From Schizophyllum amplum (lineage: Eukaryota > Basidiomycota > Agaricomycetes > Agaricales > Schizophyllaceae): a stretch of 64,000 nucleotides of DNA. The position numbers and the translations under genes were made by a program. Within the stretch, counting starts at the first letter, position 1; the number at the start of each line of letters is the position of its first letter. Positions 12,251 to 22,073 of the stretch are shown here, piece after piece. The notes beneath the pieces were generated by a model, which was not told the origin of the DNA, searched no databases, and saw only the letters and a program-made list of their open reading frames with translations. Location: assembly GCA_007026445.1 (NCBI GenBank), contig VDMD01000020.1:467400-531399 (forward strand), in the 5' to 3' direction.

Positions 12251-12432
12251 CAGCGCACTGCGACGCAACCAGGAACGGCATTTTTGCTGCCCCAGTGGCC
12301 TCGGCGACTCAAGTTCGGCATCTGCACGCGCGCCTTTCGCCGATTGTCACTAATAGTATGACACGCGATTGGTCAGACAATGTCGAACTGACGCGGCAGG
12401 CAATCTTCTTTTGATGCACAGTAGCAGAAACC

Positions 12433-12439
12433 TATATAA
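12433..12439 (+). promoter_or_regulatory. TATA box of NmrA-like gene A
   Basis: TATATAA about 90 bases before the start codon at 12,527. The surrounding promoter is unlike that of the near-identical gene C. Confidence 0.5.
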
Positions 12440-12526
12440 CAGGTCAGATGTTCGTCCTTCTCATATCTCTCCTTCTCCTAGCCCCTCATCAGATTCCTCG
12501 CTACCGCCAGCACAACGTCCGACATC

Positions 12527-13551
12527 ATGTCTACATTCAAGTCCATCGCCGTGGCCGGAGCCCAGAGCGCTATAGGCAAGGCTATTGTCCTCACTCTCGC
12601 CGCCACTCCTGGCGTCTCCGTCCTTGTCCTCACACGGGCTACCACCGCCCGGCCGGAATACCTGCCAGAGAACGTCGCCCATGCCGGCATCGACTACGCG
12701 GACGTCGACGCAACTGCCGCCATCCTGAGCGAGCACAGCGTTCAAGTCGTCATATCCTCGGTCAACAGCGTTGCCATTCTGGGCCAAATCTCGCTTGCGG
12801 ACGCAGCAAAGGCCGCCGGGGTGAAACTGTTCGTGCCCAGCGAGTACGGGTGCATCTCCAAGGGGCTTCCGGAGGTGCCATCCTTTTTGCAGGTGAAGAT
12901 ACAGGTTGCAGGTGAGCAGCATTTGGTGGCGAGCCTGGTGAGAAGACGCTTTAACCTATCTGCTTCTCAGATCATCTGCAGTCTATCGGTCTTCCGTCCA
13001 TGCGCGTCTTCGTGAGTGTTGAGGGAAGCGCCCCCACACTAGGTAGCTGACCATGCCACAGCCGGGCATATTCCAAGAGTATCTTGAGCTGGTTGTCGGC
13101 TTCGGCACCAACAAAAAGGTCAACATTTTAAGCTCGGTCAAGGGAGACACACCGTTCTCCACTACGAGCATGGATGACGTAGGAGGTAAATCCGTGATAT
13201 AAGGGTGCCAGATGAGAGAAACTGACGCGCACCATAGGCTTCGTTGCCCACGTCGTCACGCATCACCCTCTGTCTGCTCTCGCAGACAAAGCCGTGCGCA
13301 TCGAAGGGGAACGACGCGTCACGCTCAACGAGCTCGGCGCTGTCCTCGGGGCTCCCGTTGAGAAGGTGGACGTTATCCCCGCCCCGGAGGGTGTGTCCGG
13401 GATGTTCTTCCTCGATCAGCTCCAGACGCTCGTAGAGAAGGGATACCTTAACACGGAGACGAAGTTGGTAGACGGCGACGGTAGTGGCGGCGCAAATGGG
13501 TTGTGGGAGGGCCACCGCTGGACGACGCTGAAGGAGACCTTGAAGCTGTGA
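12527..13551 (+). CDS. NmrA-like NAD(P)-binding oxidoreductase, copy A
   Basis: Four exons (12,527-12,911; 12,971-13,011; 13,062-13,185; 13,238-13,551) give 287 residues. The N-terminus has a Rossmann dinucleotide-binding pattern (KSIAVAGAQSAIGKAIV). The middle carries LADAAKAAGVKLFVPSEYG, a hallmark of the NmrA/isoflavone-reductase-like group, which includes redox sensors and reductases. The substrate cannot be told. Gene C at 20,968-21,991 is nearly identical, including introns, differing by a few substitutions and a 3-bp indel (GERRVTL versus GERVTL). Similarity begins essentially at the start codon, so the two copies have different promoters. Downstream, the match with copy C stops near 13,626, where a FunK1 5' fragment begins. 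Confidence 0.85.
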
Positions 13552-13629
13552 AGCATATTATGTAAGCCGCTTCTCGACCAAATTGTGTATGCCGAAATCG
13601 TGAAAGCGCAGCCCTCATTTCCCGACAGG

Positions 13630-13840
13630 CGAAGCGCGCCAGAAACGGAGGGGTGATTGAGGATTGCTTGCAGAAACACTGAGAACTTTCCTGGTACCAG
13701 TGACAAGAGGAGCAACGTTCTACGCAAGCATCGTAACGACGTTAGTGGCGAAGATGTCACTGGCACGTCGCAGATAGTAGACGTTCGGCGGCGGCGGCGA
13801 GGCCGAGTTGCTGGCCAGAATCTGAATCATCGTCAGCCAT
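13630..13840 (-). pseudogene. FunK1 5' fragment (first exon and start of second)
   Basis: Homologous to the 5' part of FunK1-1 (about 9,530-9,900). It keeps a start codon at 13,840, a first exon beginning MADDDSDSGQQLGLAAAAER, the intron, and the beginning of exon 2, then stops abruptly where it meets the 3' flank of NmrA gene A. Upstream sequence to about 13,991 is also duplicated. No kinase domain follows, so it cannot encode a kinase. Confidence 0.8.
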
Positions 13841-13974
13841 AATAAGCGTCGACAAAAAAAGACCGGCCTTTTCAGGTTTTACAGCGCCCCAGTTGGGCCA
13901 AGTCGTCGTCGTGGTTAGATCAACGGTGCGCGTGCGTGACGTGACTGACACTGAAGCGCGTCGGTGGCCCATGT

Positions 13975-13991
13975 CACGTGAAAAGCACGTG
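13975..13991. promoter_or_regulatory. Paired CACGTG motifs upstream of the FunK1 fragment
   Basis: CACGTG at 13,975 and 13,986, spaced 11 bp as in the FunK1-1 promoter. They survive although neighbouring bases, including the TATA box, have changed. Confidence 0.4.
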
Positions 13992-14150
13992 TGCAGTCCC
14001 GTCAGTTACAAAGCCTTTTGTATCTCAGAGCTCGAGATACGCGTGTATTCCGACCGCTCATATCGAGGCCTTCGCGAGCGGCGGAACGTGATGATACAGC
14101 TACTACTAGTTCTCGAATATCCCTGGCAGGACCTGCTCAACTGCTGTCAC

Positions 14151-15190
14151 TTACAGCTTCAGATACTCCTTGTAAGACGTCCAGTGATGGCCCTCCCACA
14201 TCCCGTTCTTTACACCCACACTGTCGCCCTCAAACCAGCTCTTCTCCATGTCATGGCGGCCCGTCTCGATGAGGATCTGCGCCTGACCGAGAAACACCGA
14301 CGGCACCTGCCCTCCGGCGGGTACTTCGTCGACCTTCTCCACAGGTGCGTCGAGGATGGCGCCAAGCCCGTTCAGGGTGAGGCGGTCGCCCTCGATGCGA
14401 AGGCATTTGTTAGCAAGAGTCGAAAGAGGGTGATGCGTGACGACGTGGGCGACGAAGCCTGCGCGACACAGGGTGAGATCTTTCATGTTACTTATTGTTC
14501 GGGTCGTGCGTAGCTCACCTCCGATGTCGTCACATGTGGCGGAAGCGAAGGGCGTGTCTCCTTGGACCGAGTGGACGAGGTTGACTTTTTTGTTGACGAC
14601 GTATCCGACGAGCTCCTGGACCCACTCGTGGAAGATGCCGGTCTGCTGGTCATTAGGTACGAGACTATACTGACGGCATCACCAGCACGTACAAAGATGC
14701 GCAGGTACGGTAGACCAATGGCCTCGAGGTGTTCTACATCCAGCAGGTTAGCGTCAGATCAGTACGAGGGTCCTTGTACCAGGACAGAGACGACAAACTC
14801 ACCCGCGACCTTGACCTTCTCCTGAAGGAACATCGTCGTGTCGTCCTTCGGCAACCTTTCGATGTTGGTTCCGAACTCGCTCGGCACGAAGAGCTGGACG
14901 CCAGCTGCCTTTGCCGCGTCCGCGAGCGGGATCTGCTCCAGAATGGCGTAGCTGTTTATAGCGCAGATCACCACCTCGACTTTGTGCTCGCGTAGGACCT
15001 CCTCCGTCGCATCGACGTTCGCATAGTCGATACCGGCGTGAGCGACGCTCTTGGGTAGAAATGCCGGACGAGGGGTCGCCGCGCGTGTGAGGACAAGAGA
15101 AGAGACGCCTGCCGTATTGGCAAGCGCGAGTACAACGGCTTTGCCGATAGGGCTCTGCGCACCTGCGATGGCGATGGACTTGAACGACAT
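14151..15190 (-). CDS. NmrA-like NAD(P)-binding oxidoreductase, copy B
   Basis: Four exons (14,803-15,190; 14,693-14,733; 14,519-14,642; 14,151-14,458) encode 286 residues. The architecture and splice positions match genes A and C. The Rossmann start is KSIAIAGAQSPIGKAVV and the family motif is LADAAKAAGVQLFVPSEFG. The sequence is clearly diverged from A and C, which are almost identical to each other, so B is the older paralogue. A TATA-like GCATATATAA lies at 15,251-15,260. The function is presumably a short-chain-type reductase or NAD(P)-sensing regulator; the substrate is unknown. Confidence 0.85.
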
Positions 15191-15250
15191 GATCAGGGGG
15201 AGGATGGCGGTATAGAAGAGGGTGACAGTCGAATGAGACCACGGCCCATG

Positions 15251-15260
15251 TTATATATGC
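15251..15260 (-). promoter_or_regulatory. TATA box of NmrA-like gene B
   Basis: GCATATATAA on the minus strand, about 60 bases before the start at 15,190. Confidence 0.45.
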
Positions 15261-15923
15261 CTCGGTCTGTGCCGTGTAAACGAATAAGCAGTGCGGGTGC
15301 AAGTATATTTTGGTAACTTTTGTGAGCGTAGAAGCCGCTTTCCGTACCTCCCGGATGAGGTTCGTATGTGGAGAAGCGCCTCGCCGGTGGGCCTCATGAC
15401 GGGAAATTGAGCGGAGGTTATACCGAATGACAGCGCAATGCTCGGCGCGTTTGATACAAGGCTTCTTTGCGTCGAGTTATAGGGCGTTCTCATAGACCCC
15501 CGAGTCGGGCGGCCCCTATGTATTGCTAAGAGGGCGCAGCGCTGAGTCAGAAATTTGCAAAAGTACGCACGCAGAATGACGCTCAAGACGCTCACCGCTG
15601 AATGGCTGGCCGTATCTCCACGTCGAGCAACGTACTTGACGCCTTGTCGATGATGAGAGGGAGACGGGCGACCGTCGTTGACGTGTTTACTCACGATGAG
15701 TCGGCAACTGCCAGCATTGCACGTGACCATGTTGAACTCCAGGCCTGGAGCTTTCTTGAAGGCTGGAGCAGATTTTGCCGCGTTTCTAGCTCTTTAACTC
15801 TGTCAAGTATGTCCACAAATATTGGGAAAGAAGCCCAGAGACACCCGGTAGAAAGCGTGCTCAAGAAGCGCTGCCCGTATCAATTCACTTGACAGCATGA
15901 GGCCACAGCGCGCGTAGTAGGAA
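15261..15923. other. Intergenic region, no gene seen
   Basis: Between NmrA gene B and the broken MYND paralogue. Short open frames exist on both strands but none shows a recognisable motif or paired conservation. Confidence 0.5.
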
Positions 15924-16228
15924 TCAATGGATGCCTGCATTATTCTTGTCGCTGGCAATGCCACAGGAGGTAAAGGTGGACATATTGCGCGCGGCGAAGA
16001 AGCCAACCATATACATGAACACTTCGGCAGGTGGTTCGGTGCTGAGGGTGTAGAACGCGTGATCTCTGCGCAGGATATCTTTGAGCTGGAGAGCGCAGAC
16101 AGCCTTGTGAAGCCTGGGGGAAAGGCCTTGCTTCCGGAGAGCTGAGCAATAAGGTCATTTATCGCATCGTGGCTCTCAAGTTCTCGTTCGAGTTCGAGGC
16201 TCAGTTGCGATAAACGGCCGAAATTCAT
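15924..16228 (-). pseudogene. Truncated MYND-gene paralogue (N-terminal part only)
   Basis: Starts at 16,228 with MNFGRLSQLSLELERELESH and continues into LIAQLSG. A +1 shift near a GG pair then gives HKAVCALQLKDILRRDHAFY and a stop at 15,924. The order of features resembles the N-terminal part of the MYND gene (RALFVRELCRL region), but no zinc finger follows. It is divergent from the intact HECT gene, just as the intact MYND gene is divergent from the truncated HECT copy. Homology is modest and judged by eye. Confidence 0.5.
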
Positions 16229-16538
16229 AGCGTCTGTAGACACGTGAGGAAGACGGTGAGCTTTTCCAAGTCAATTCGATGAAAACATAAAACTGACCTA
16301 GGGCGTGAAGGAGCAAGATGACCTTGGGATTGTGGCGCAATCCTCAACCGTTTGCAAGTCACTGATCCGAAAGGAAATCGCCGGAAGCATTGTCGCATCA
16401 GCGGCCCGATAGGCCGACGTGGGTGACGCACGCCTTCCGGAATCCGCTGATTCATTGTTCTCTTCTTGGATTCCGCCATTGTTTATTTCTTCCTTACCTC
16501 CTACTCCCATCACCGCATATCCGATCTTGAGAAGTGTA

Positions 16539-19500
16539 ATGCAGCCGTCGTTGTTCGAAGACTCGCGACGGCGGAGAATCAACCTCGGAGGCGCGTCCGG
16601 CGCGTCCTCGCAGTCGGCGCTGCTCGACCAGGCGAAGGCACGGCGTCTAGAGCGTCAGACACTCAAGCGAAAGCAGGACAGCGCGATCAAGATCCAGTCA
16701 TGGTGGCGGGGCATGCGCGAGGCGCGCTCGGTGCGCCGCAACCTGCGGCGAGCCCTCGATCAGGACGTCGCCAGCCTCACGGGCCTGCGATGCCTAGTTC
16801 TCATAGGACAGGAGGAGGGGCGCTCGGCGCATGGTCGCGGGCGCTCGATGAGAGCGGGGAAGGTGCGTGACTTTGCAGTGCTGCGGTACTTGACTATTGA
16901 CGTCGCTACAGACACCGTATATGCACCGGCACGCGCTGGCTTTGCAGCCAGTTGGCTGGTCCTCATCCGCAAGGCGAGCCTCATGTTATGTCGATCGTTG
17001 GCTAGAGATCCACAGTAAGTACATATGCTTCTGTGTCGACAGCGTTGGCAGACAGTGCAATTGAATAGGACTGACAACCTCGTTCAGATCACCCAACGCG
17101 ATCCACCATGTCCATATATTATCCACCCTCCTCTCTCCAGCTGCGGGCAGTCGCGCTCTGGGTACCGAAGACAGTCAAGCCGCACTACAAGTCTCAAAGT
17201 ACCTAGTGGACCATGACTACCAGCAGTACCTCGCCCGCGCGATCACACAAGTCGTGCGTGTTGGTTCATTCGCTCTGTTTTTCACGTCTGACGCCTCCTC
17301 GTACAGCCCATAGAGCGCAAGTCTCAATGCTCTGCCCTACCAGGAGTCGTCCGCTTGCTTGTCGCTCCCTTCTCCATCTGGCCAGCAGACACCCCCACAT
17401 TCGCCACATCGCTCCTCAGCCTCCTCACCCGCGTCCTCACGCTACCCATCCTACCCAACCGGCTACCACTAGAGTCCCTCGCGTACTTGTCCTCCAGCAT
17501 CCCCTACCCATCCCTGCACGTCCTCGATCCACACACATCCGCATTGGTCAACGTCGACGTCGACAGCAAAGTCCACCTACTCGCCAACCTCGTCACCTTC
17601 ACGGCGCCCAGATATCCGGCACTAGCCACCGCCGCGCTCAGCACCTACCTCCGCCTCCTCACCGCCCTCCTCAACACGCTGCCCGTCAACGCGCTCGACC
17701 CACCCTCGCCCGCGAAATCCAACGCGACGCCGAACAACAACGCAACGCCATGGCGCCACCAAGACTCGGACGACTCCGACTCGGAGGAGGCCGTTACCCA
17801 GGTCACCGTCGTCTCCACCTTCGCCCCGCCACCCCGATTACCAGACATCGACAGCCGCACGCTCAAGCGGCTCCAGACGTTGCAGGATGACAAACAGCTC
17901 GCCTCGCTCCTAGCTGCGACCAAGGCACACCCGGCCGCGCGGCCGGGGCTCATCGCGTATCTCCTCGCGCTGACGACCGCGTGGCCCGCGACGCGCGAGC
18001 GTGTTCTCAGCACCGTGCTCGCGCATACCGGCGGCACGCTCGTGCGCGAATTGTACCGCGGGTACGTGCGTGGCAGCCCGCTCGGACGCGAGGGGAGTCC
18101 GGGCGCGGTATTGGATCCCACGCATGCCCCCGCGTGGCCGCCTCTACTGCTCATTGCGGATCTGTACACACAGGCGCTACTGACGATGGGCGACGATGAG
18201 TTCTTCGGGGAGGGGAGGAATCCGTTGACGTTGGATGAGGTGGCGTCGTTTGGGAGGCAGTTGCTGACGATTGCGTACACGCTGTTTACCCGGGAGGACC
18301 AGAGCGGGATGGTGCGGGCGGACGAGACTGTCCTGCGGTGCTCCTGGGAGAACGCGCGGGAGAAGATCACACGATGCTTGACTGCTATCCATGCCAGAGA
18401 GTGAGCTTGCTTCCTCACTTAACCTCACTAGACCCCTGGCTGACCCCCACCCCAGCTCCCGCAAATCCTTCGTCCCGCGCGACCACTGGCTCGTCACCTC
18501 CCAGCTCGACATGCAAGCCTTCGTCGAAGCCGCCATCTACGAAGAACAGCAGCTCGCCCAATCCGACATCGACCTCCCCCCGCGCGCCCTCTCCAAGCGG
18601 CAGATCGCCGCCATGTCGCCACGGTTAGGCGTGCTGAACAACATCCCCTTCGCCATCCCGTTCGAGGTGCGCGTGAGCATCTTCCGCCACTTTGTCGCGA
18701 ACGACATGCTGGCGCGTGGGCGGAGCGTGAACCGGTATGCGTATGGGCCCGGGCAGCGGACGCGGGCGGAGATCAGGAGAGGGCGGGTCGCGGAGGATGG
18801 ATTTGATAGGTTGGGGGATGCGGATCTGAAGGCGCCGTTGGAGATCGCGTTCATTGACCAGTTCGGGGAGCCGGAGTGAGTGATTAAACTTGTTGCTGGA
18901 TCTGTCGTGATTCCATTAGGGGTATGTTGACTGACGGAAGTGCACAGGGCTGGTATTGACGGCGGCGGGCTGTTCAAGGAGTTCTTCACATCGTTGTGTA
19001 AGGAGGTCTTCGACACGGACCGCGGGCTCTGGCTGGCGAACAAGAAGAACGAGCTGTATCCGAATCCGCATGCGTATGCGACGGAGGGTGAGTTACCGCT
19101 TCCTTCTGCTCTGCGTCACAGCTGAAGGCTTATCATATGTTGTCCAGCGCATAGTCTGAACTGGTACCGCTTCCTCGGACGCATCTTGGGCAAGGCAATG
19201 TACGAGGGTATACTGGTTGACGTGGCGTTTGCTGGGTTTTTCTTGGCCAAGGTATGGCGAGGTTCTGTTATGTATCGGCATTCGGATAATGACCCATGTG
19301 TAGTGGCTCGGGCGCCAGAGCTTCTTGGACGACCTTGTATCTTTGGACCCGGAGCTGTATAACGGCCTCATCTTCCTGAAGAACTACGACGGCGACTTTG
19401 AGGCGCTCTCCCTCAACTTCACCGTCGCTGTCGAAGGTGTGCTTCTTGTCGCCTTTCGTTTCCTCTGCAGAGGCCTCCTTTACACCGAGCTGACCAAGTA

Positions 19501-20384
19501 CCTTTTCGGCAGAATTCGGCGAGGCTAAGAGCATGGACCTCGTTCCCAACGGTAGCAATATCCCGGTGACGAAGGAGAACCGGTTGCAGTACATTCACCT
19601 CGTGTCGCACTACCGGTTGACGCGGCAGATCAAGCTGCAGTCGGAGGCGTTCTTCGAGGGCTTGTCGCAGATGGTCGACCCCAAGTGGTTGAGGTGAGTG
19701 TGGGTTGGGAATCGTTTTGTGGCGTGTGGCAGCGTCATTCTTCTGCTCGAGGGCCGTTTCATTTATCGCTTTTGTTCGTGCGCGCTCGGCTCCTCGTGTC
19801 GGGATCTGTTACTTATATCTTGTTATCTCGCGTGCTGACGCTGCCGTTGTACAGAATGTTCAACCAGCAAGAGGTGCAGGTGTTGATCGGTGGTGCGAAC
19901 GCGCCGGTCGACATCGCTGACCTGCGCGCGCACACGAACTACGGCGGGCTCTACGACGACAACGAGTCGACGATACAGATTTTCTGGAAGGTCGTGAATG
20001 CCTTCGATCAAGATCAGCGCCAGGGCTTGTTACGGTTCGTGACCAGCTGCAGCCGGCCACCTTTATTGTGAGTCTGATAATCTCCTTGACATGTGACATG
20101 CGCCGCTGGTCTCGTTGTGTCGGCTAGGTCACGACGATTCATCCGCTCATGACCTCCATGAAGAGCCGCTCTACGAGAAATCGGTGCTGATGAATCTTCG
20201 CAGAGGCTTCAAAGAGCTTGTGCCCAACTTCGCCATCCGGGACGCAGGCTCTGACGAGAACCGCCTGCCGACGGCAAGCACATGCGTCAACCTCTTGAAG
20301 CTGCCCCGCTACCGCAGCGAGCGGATACTGCGCGATAAGTTGTTGCAGGCGATTAATTCGAACGCGGGCTTCGATTTGTCGTGA
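16539..20384 (+). CDS. hul5: HECT-type E3 ubiquitin ligase (UBE3C/Hul5-like)
   Basis: Eleven exons (16,539-16,862; 16,912-17,014; 17,088-17,253; 17,307-18,400; 18,456-18,875; 18,948-19,087; 19,148-19,251; 19,304-19,436; 19,513-19,693; 19,855-20,067; 20,204-20,384). The N-terminus has INLGGASGASS followed by an IQ-like helix (KIQSWWRG), the arrangement seen in UBE3C/Hul5, which extend ubiquitin chains on proteasome-bound substrates. The HECT domain runs from about AGIDGGGLFKEFFTSLCKEV to the end, with NWYRFLGRILGKAMYEGILV, TSCSRPPLLGFKEL and the catalytic cysteine in LPTASTCVNLLKLP. The exons total 3,059 bases, one short of 1,020 codons. Phase breaks at the GGGG run at 16,817-16,820, where one more G would give 1,019 residues. 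This is either a sequence error or a real frameshift. The last intron (136 bp) is longer than the others. Confidence 0.85.
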
Positions 20385-20967
20385 GCACGGTGGGATCTGC
20401 CTTGAGCTCGGTGGGATCTGGCGTGGGTGTGGCATGATGAGGCGCGTATGCAGAGCAAATATGCGAGGAGGGAGGTGTTTGATGGGGGCCAACTGGAAGT
20501 GACTCATACGCATGATAAGACTGGCGCTGTCTGTTTGTACTATCGCATAGTGACCATTGTAGATTGACCAATGTAGTGAAGACTGGTTTCGGAGTATCTG
20601 GGGTATCTCGCGTGTGCGGTGTGTCCCATTGGACCGGAGGTGCAACGGAGCCGCTACGGCATGGCCAGGCCATTTCCGGAGTTGGTGGGTGAGTCCGGTC
20701 TTCGCCACACCAACGCGCCCGCGCGACGCAACTGCGCCGTCCCGACAATCTCAGTAGCTACGACGGAACACATGGTACGAAGCGCGACCGAACCCTTCAC
20801 ATATGATGTGCGATATCTTGACCTGCAGCTTCGTCAATGAATTTTATCGGTCAGCAAGCATTGTCGGGAAATGAGGGCTGCGCTTTCACGATATAAATAC
20901 AACATTCTTCCTAGGTTTTACCTTCGGCATACACAATTTTGTCGAGAAGCGGCTTACATAATATGCT
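20385..20967. other. Convergent intergenic region
   Basis: The 3' flanks of the HECT gene (+) and NmrA gene C (-). From about 20,870 the sequence is the 3' flank shared with NmrA gene A, with about 30 extra bases here. No gene seen. Confidence 0.55.
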
Positions 20968-21991
20968 TCACAGCTTCAAGGTCTCCTTCAGCGTCGTCCA
21001 GCGGTGGCCCTCCCACAACCCATTTGCGCCGCCACTACCGTCGCCGTCTACCAGCTTCGTCTCCGTGTTAAGGTATCCCTTCTCTACGAGCGTCTGGAGC
21101 TGATCGAGGAAGAACATCCCGGACACACCCTCCGGGGCGGGGATAACGTCCACCTTCTCAACGGGAGCCCCGAGGACAGCGCCGAGCTCGTTGAGCGTGA
21201 CGCGTTCCCCTTCGATGCGCACGGCTTTGTCTGCGAGAGCAGACAGAGGGTGATGCGTGACGACGTGGGCAACGAAGCCTATGGTGCGCGCGTCAGTTTC
21301 TCTCATCTGGCACCCTTATATCACGGATTTACCTCCTACGTCATCCATGCTCGTAGTGGAGAACGGTGTGTCTCCCTTGACCGAGCTTAAAATGTTGACC
21401 TTTTTGTTGGTGCCGAAGCCGACAACCAGCTCAAGATACTCTTGGAATATGCCCGGCTGTGGCATGGTCAGCTACCTAGTGTGGGGGCGCTTCCCTCAAC
21501 ACTCACGAAGACGCGCATGGACGGAAGACCGATAGACTGCAGATGATCTGAGAAGCAGATAGGTTAAAGCGTCTTCTCACCAGGCTCGCCACCAAATGCT
21601 GCTCACCTGCAACCTGTATCTTCACCTGCAAAAAGGATGGCACCTCCGGAAGCCCCTTGGAGATGCACCCGTACTCGCTGGGCACGAACAGTTTCACCCC
21701 GGCGGCCTTTGCTGCGTCCGCAAGCGAGATTTGGCCCAGAATGGCAACGCTGTTGACCGAGGATATGACGACTTGAACCCTGTGCTCGCTCAGGATGGCG
21801 GCAGTTGCGTCCACGTCCGCGTAGTCGATGCCGGCATGGGCGACGTTCTCTGGCAGGTATTCCGGCCGGGCGGTGGTAGCCCGTGTGAGGACAAGGACAG
21901 AGACGCCAGGAGTGGTGGCGAGAGTGAGGACAATAGCCTTGCCTATAGCGCTCTGGGCTCCGGCCACGGCGATAGACTTGAACGCAGACAT
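20968..21991 (-). CDS. NmrA-like NAD(P)-binding oxidoreductase, copy C
   Basis: Four exons (21,607-21,991; 21,507-21,547; 21,333-21,456; 20,968-21,278) encode 286 residues, almost identical to gene A on the other strand, including intron sequence. Differences include SEHRVQ versus SEHSVQ and one missing Arg codon. The Rossmann motif is KSIAVAGAQSAIGKAIV and the family motif LADAAKAAGVKLFVPSEYG. The start codon and TATA box (22,064-22,073) lie in sequence unrelated to the promoter of gene A, so the two copies may be regulated differently. The reaction is unknown. Confidence 0.85.
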
Positions 21992-22063
21992 GTAAAGGGT
22001 ATGTTGGTTGTAGCGAGGATAGACTAGTAGGAGAATGGGAGATGTGAGAGGATGAAGGTCTTG

Positions 22064-22073
22064 CCTTTATATA
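22064..22073 (-). promoter_or_regulatory. TATA box of NmrA-like gene C
   Basis: TATATAAAGG on the minus strand, about 75 bases before the start codon at 21,991. Confidence 0.5.
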
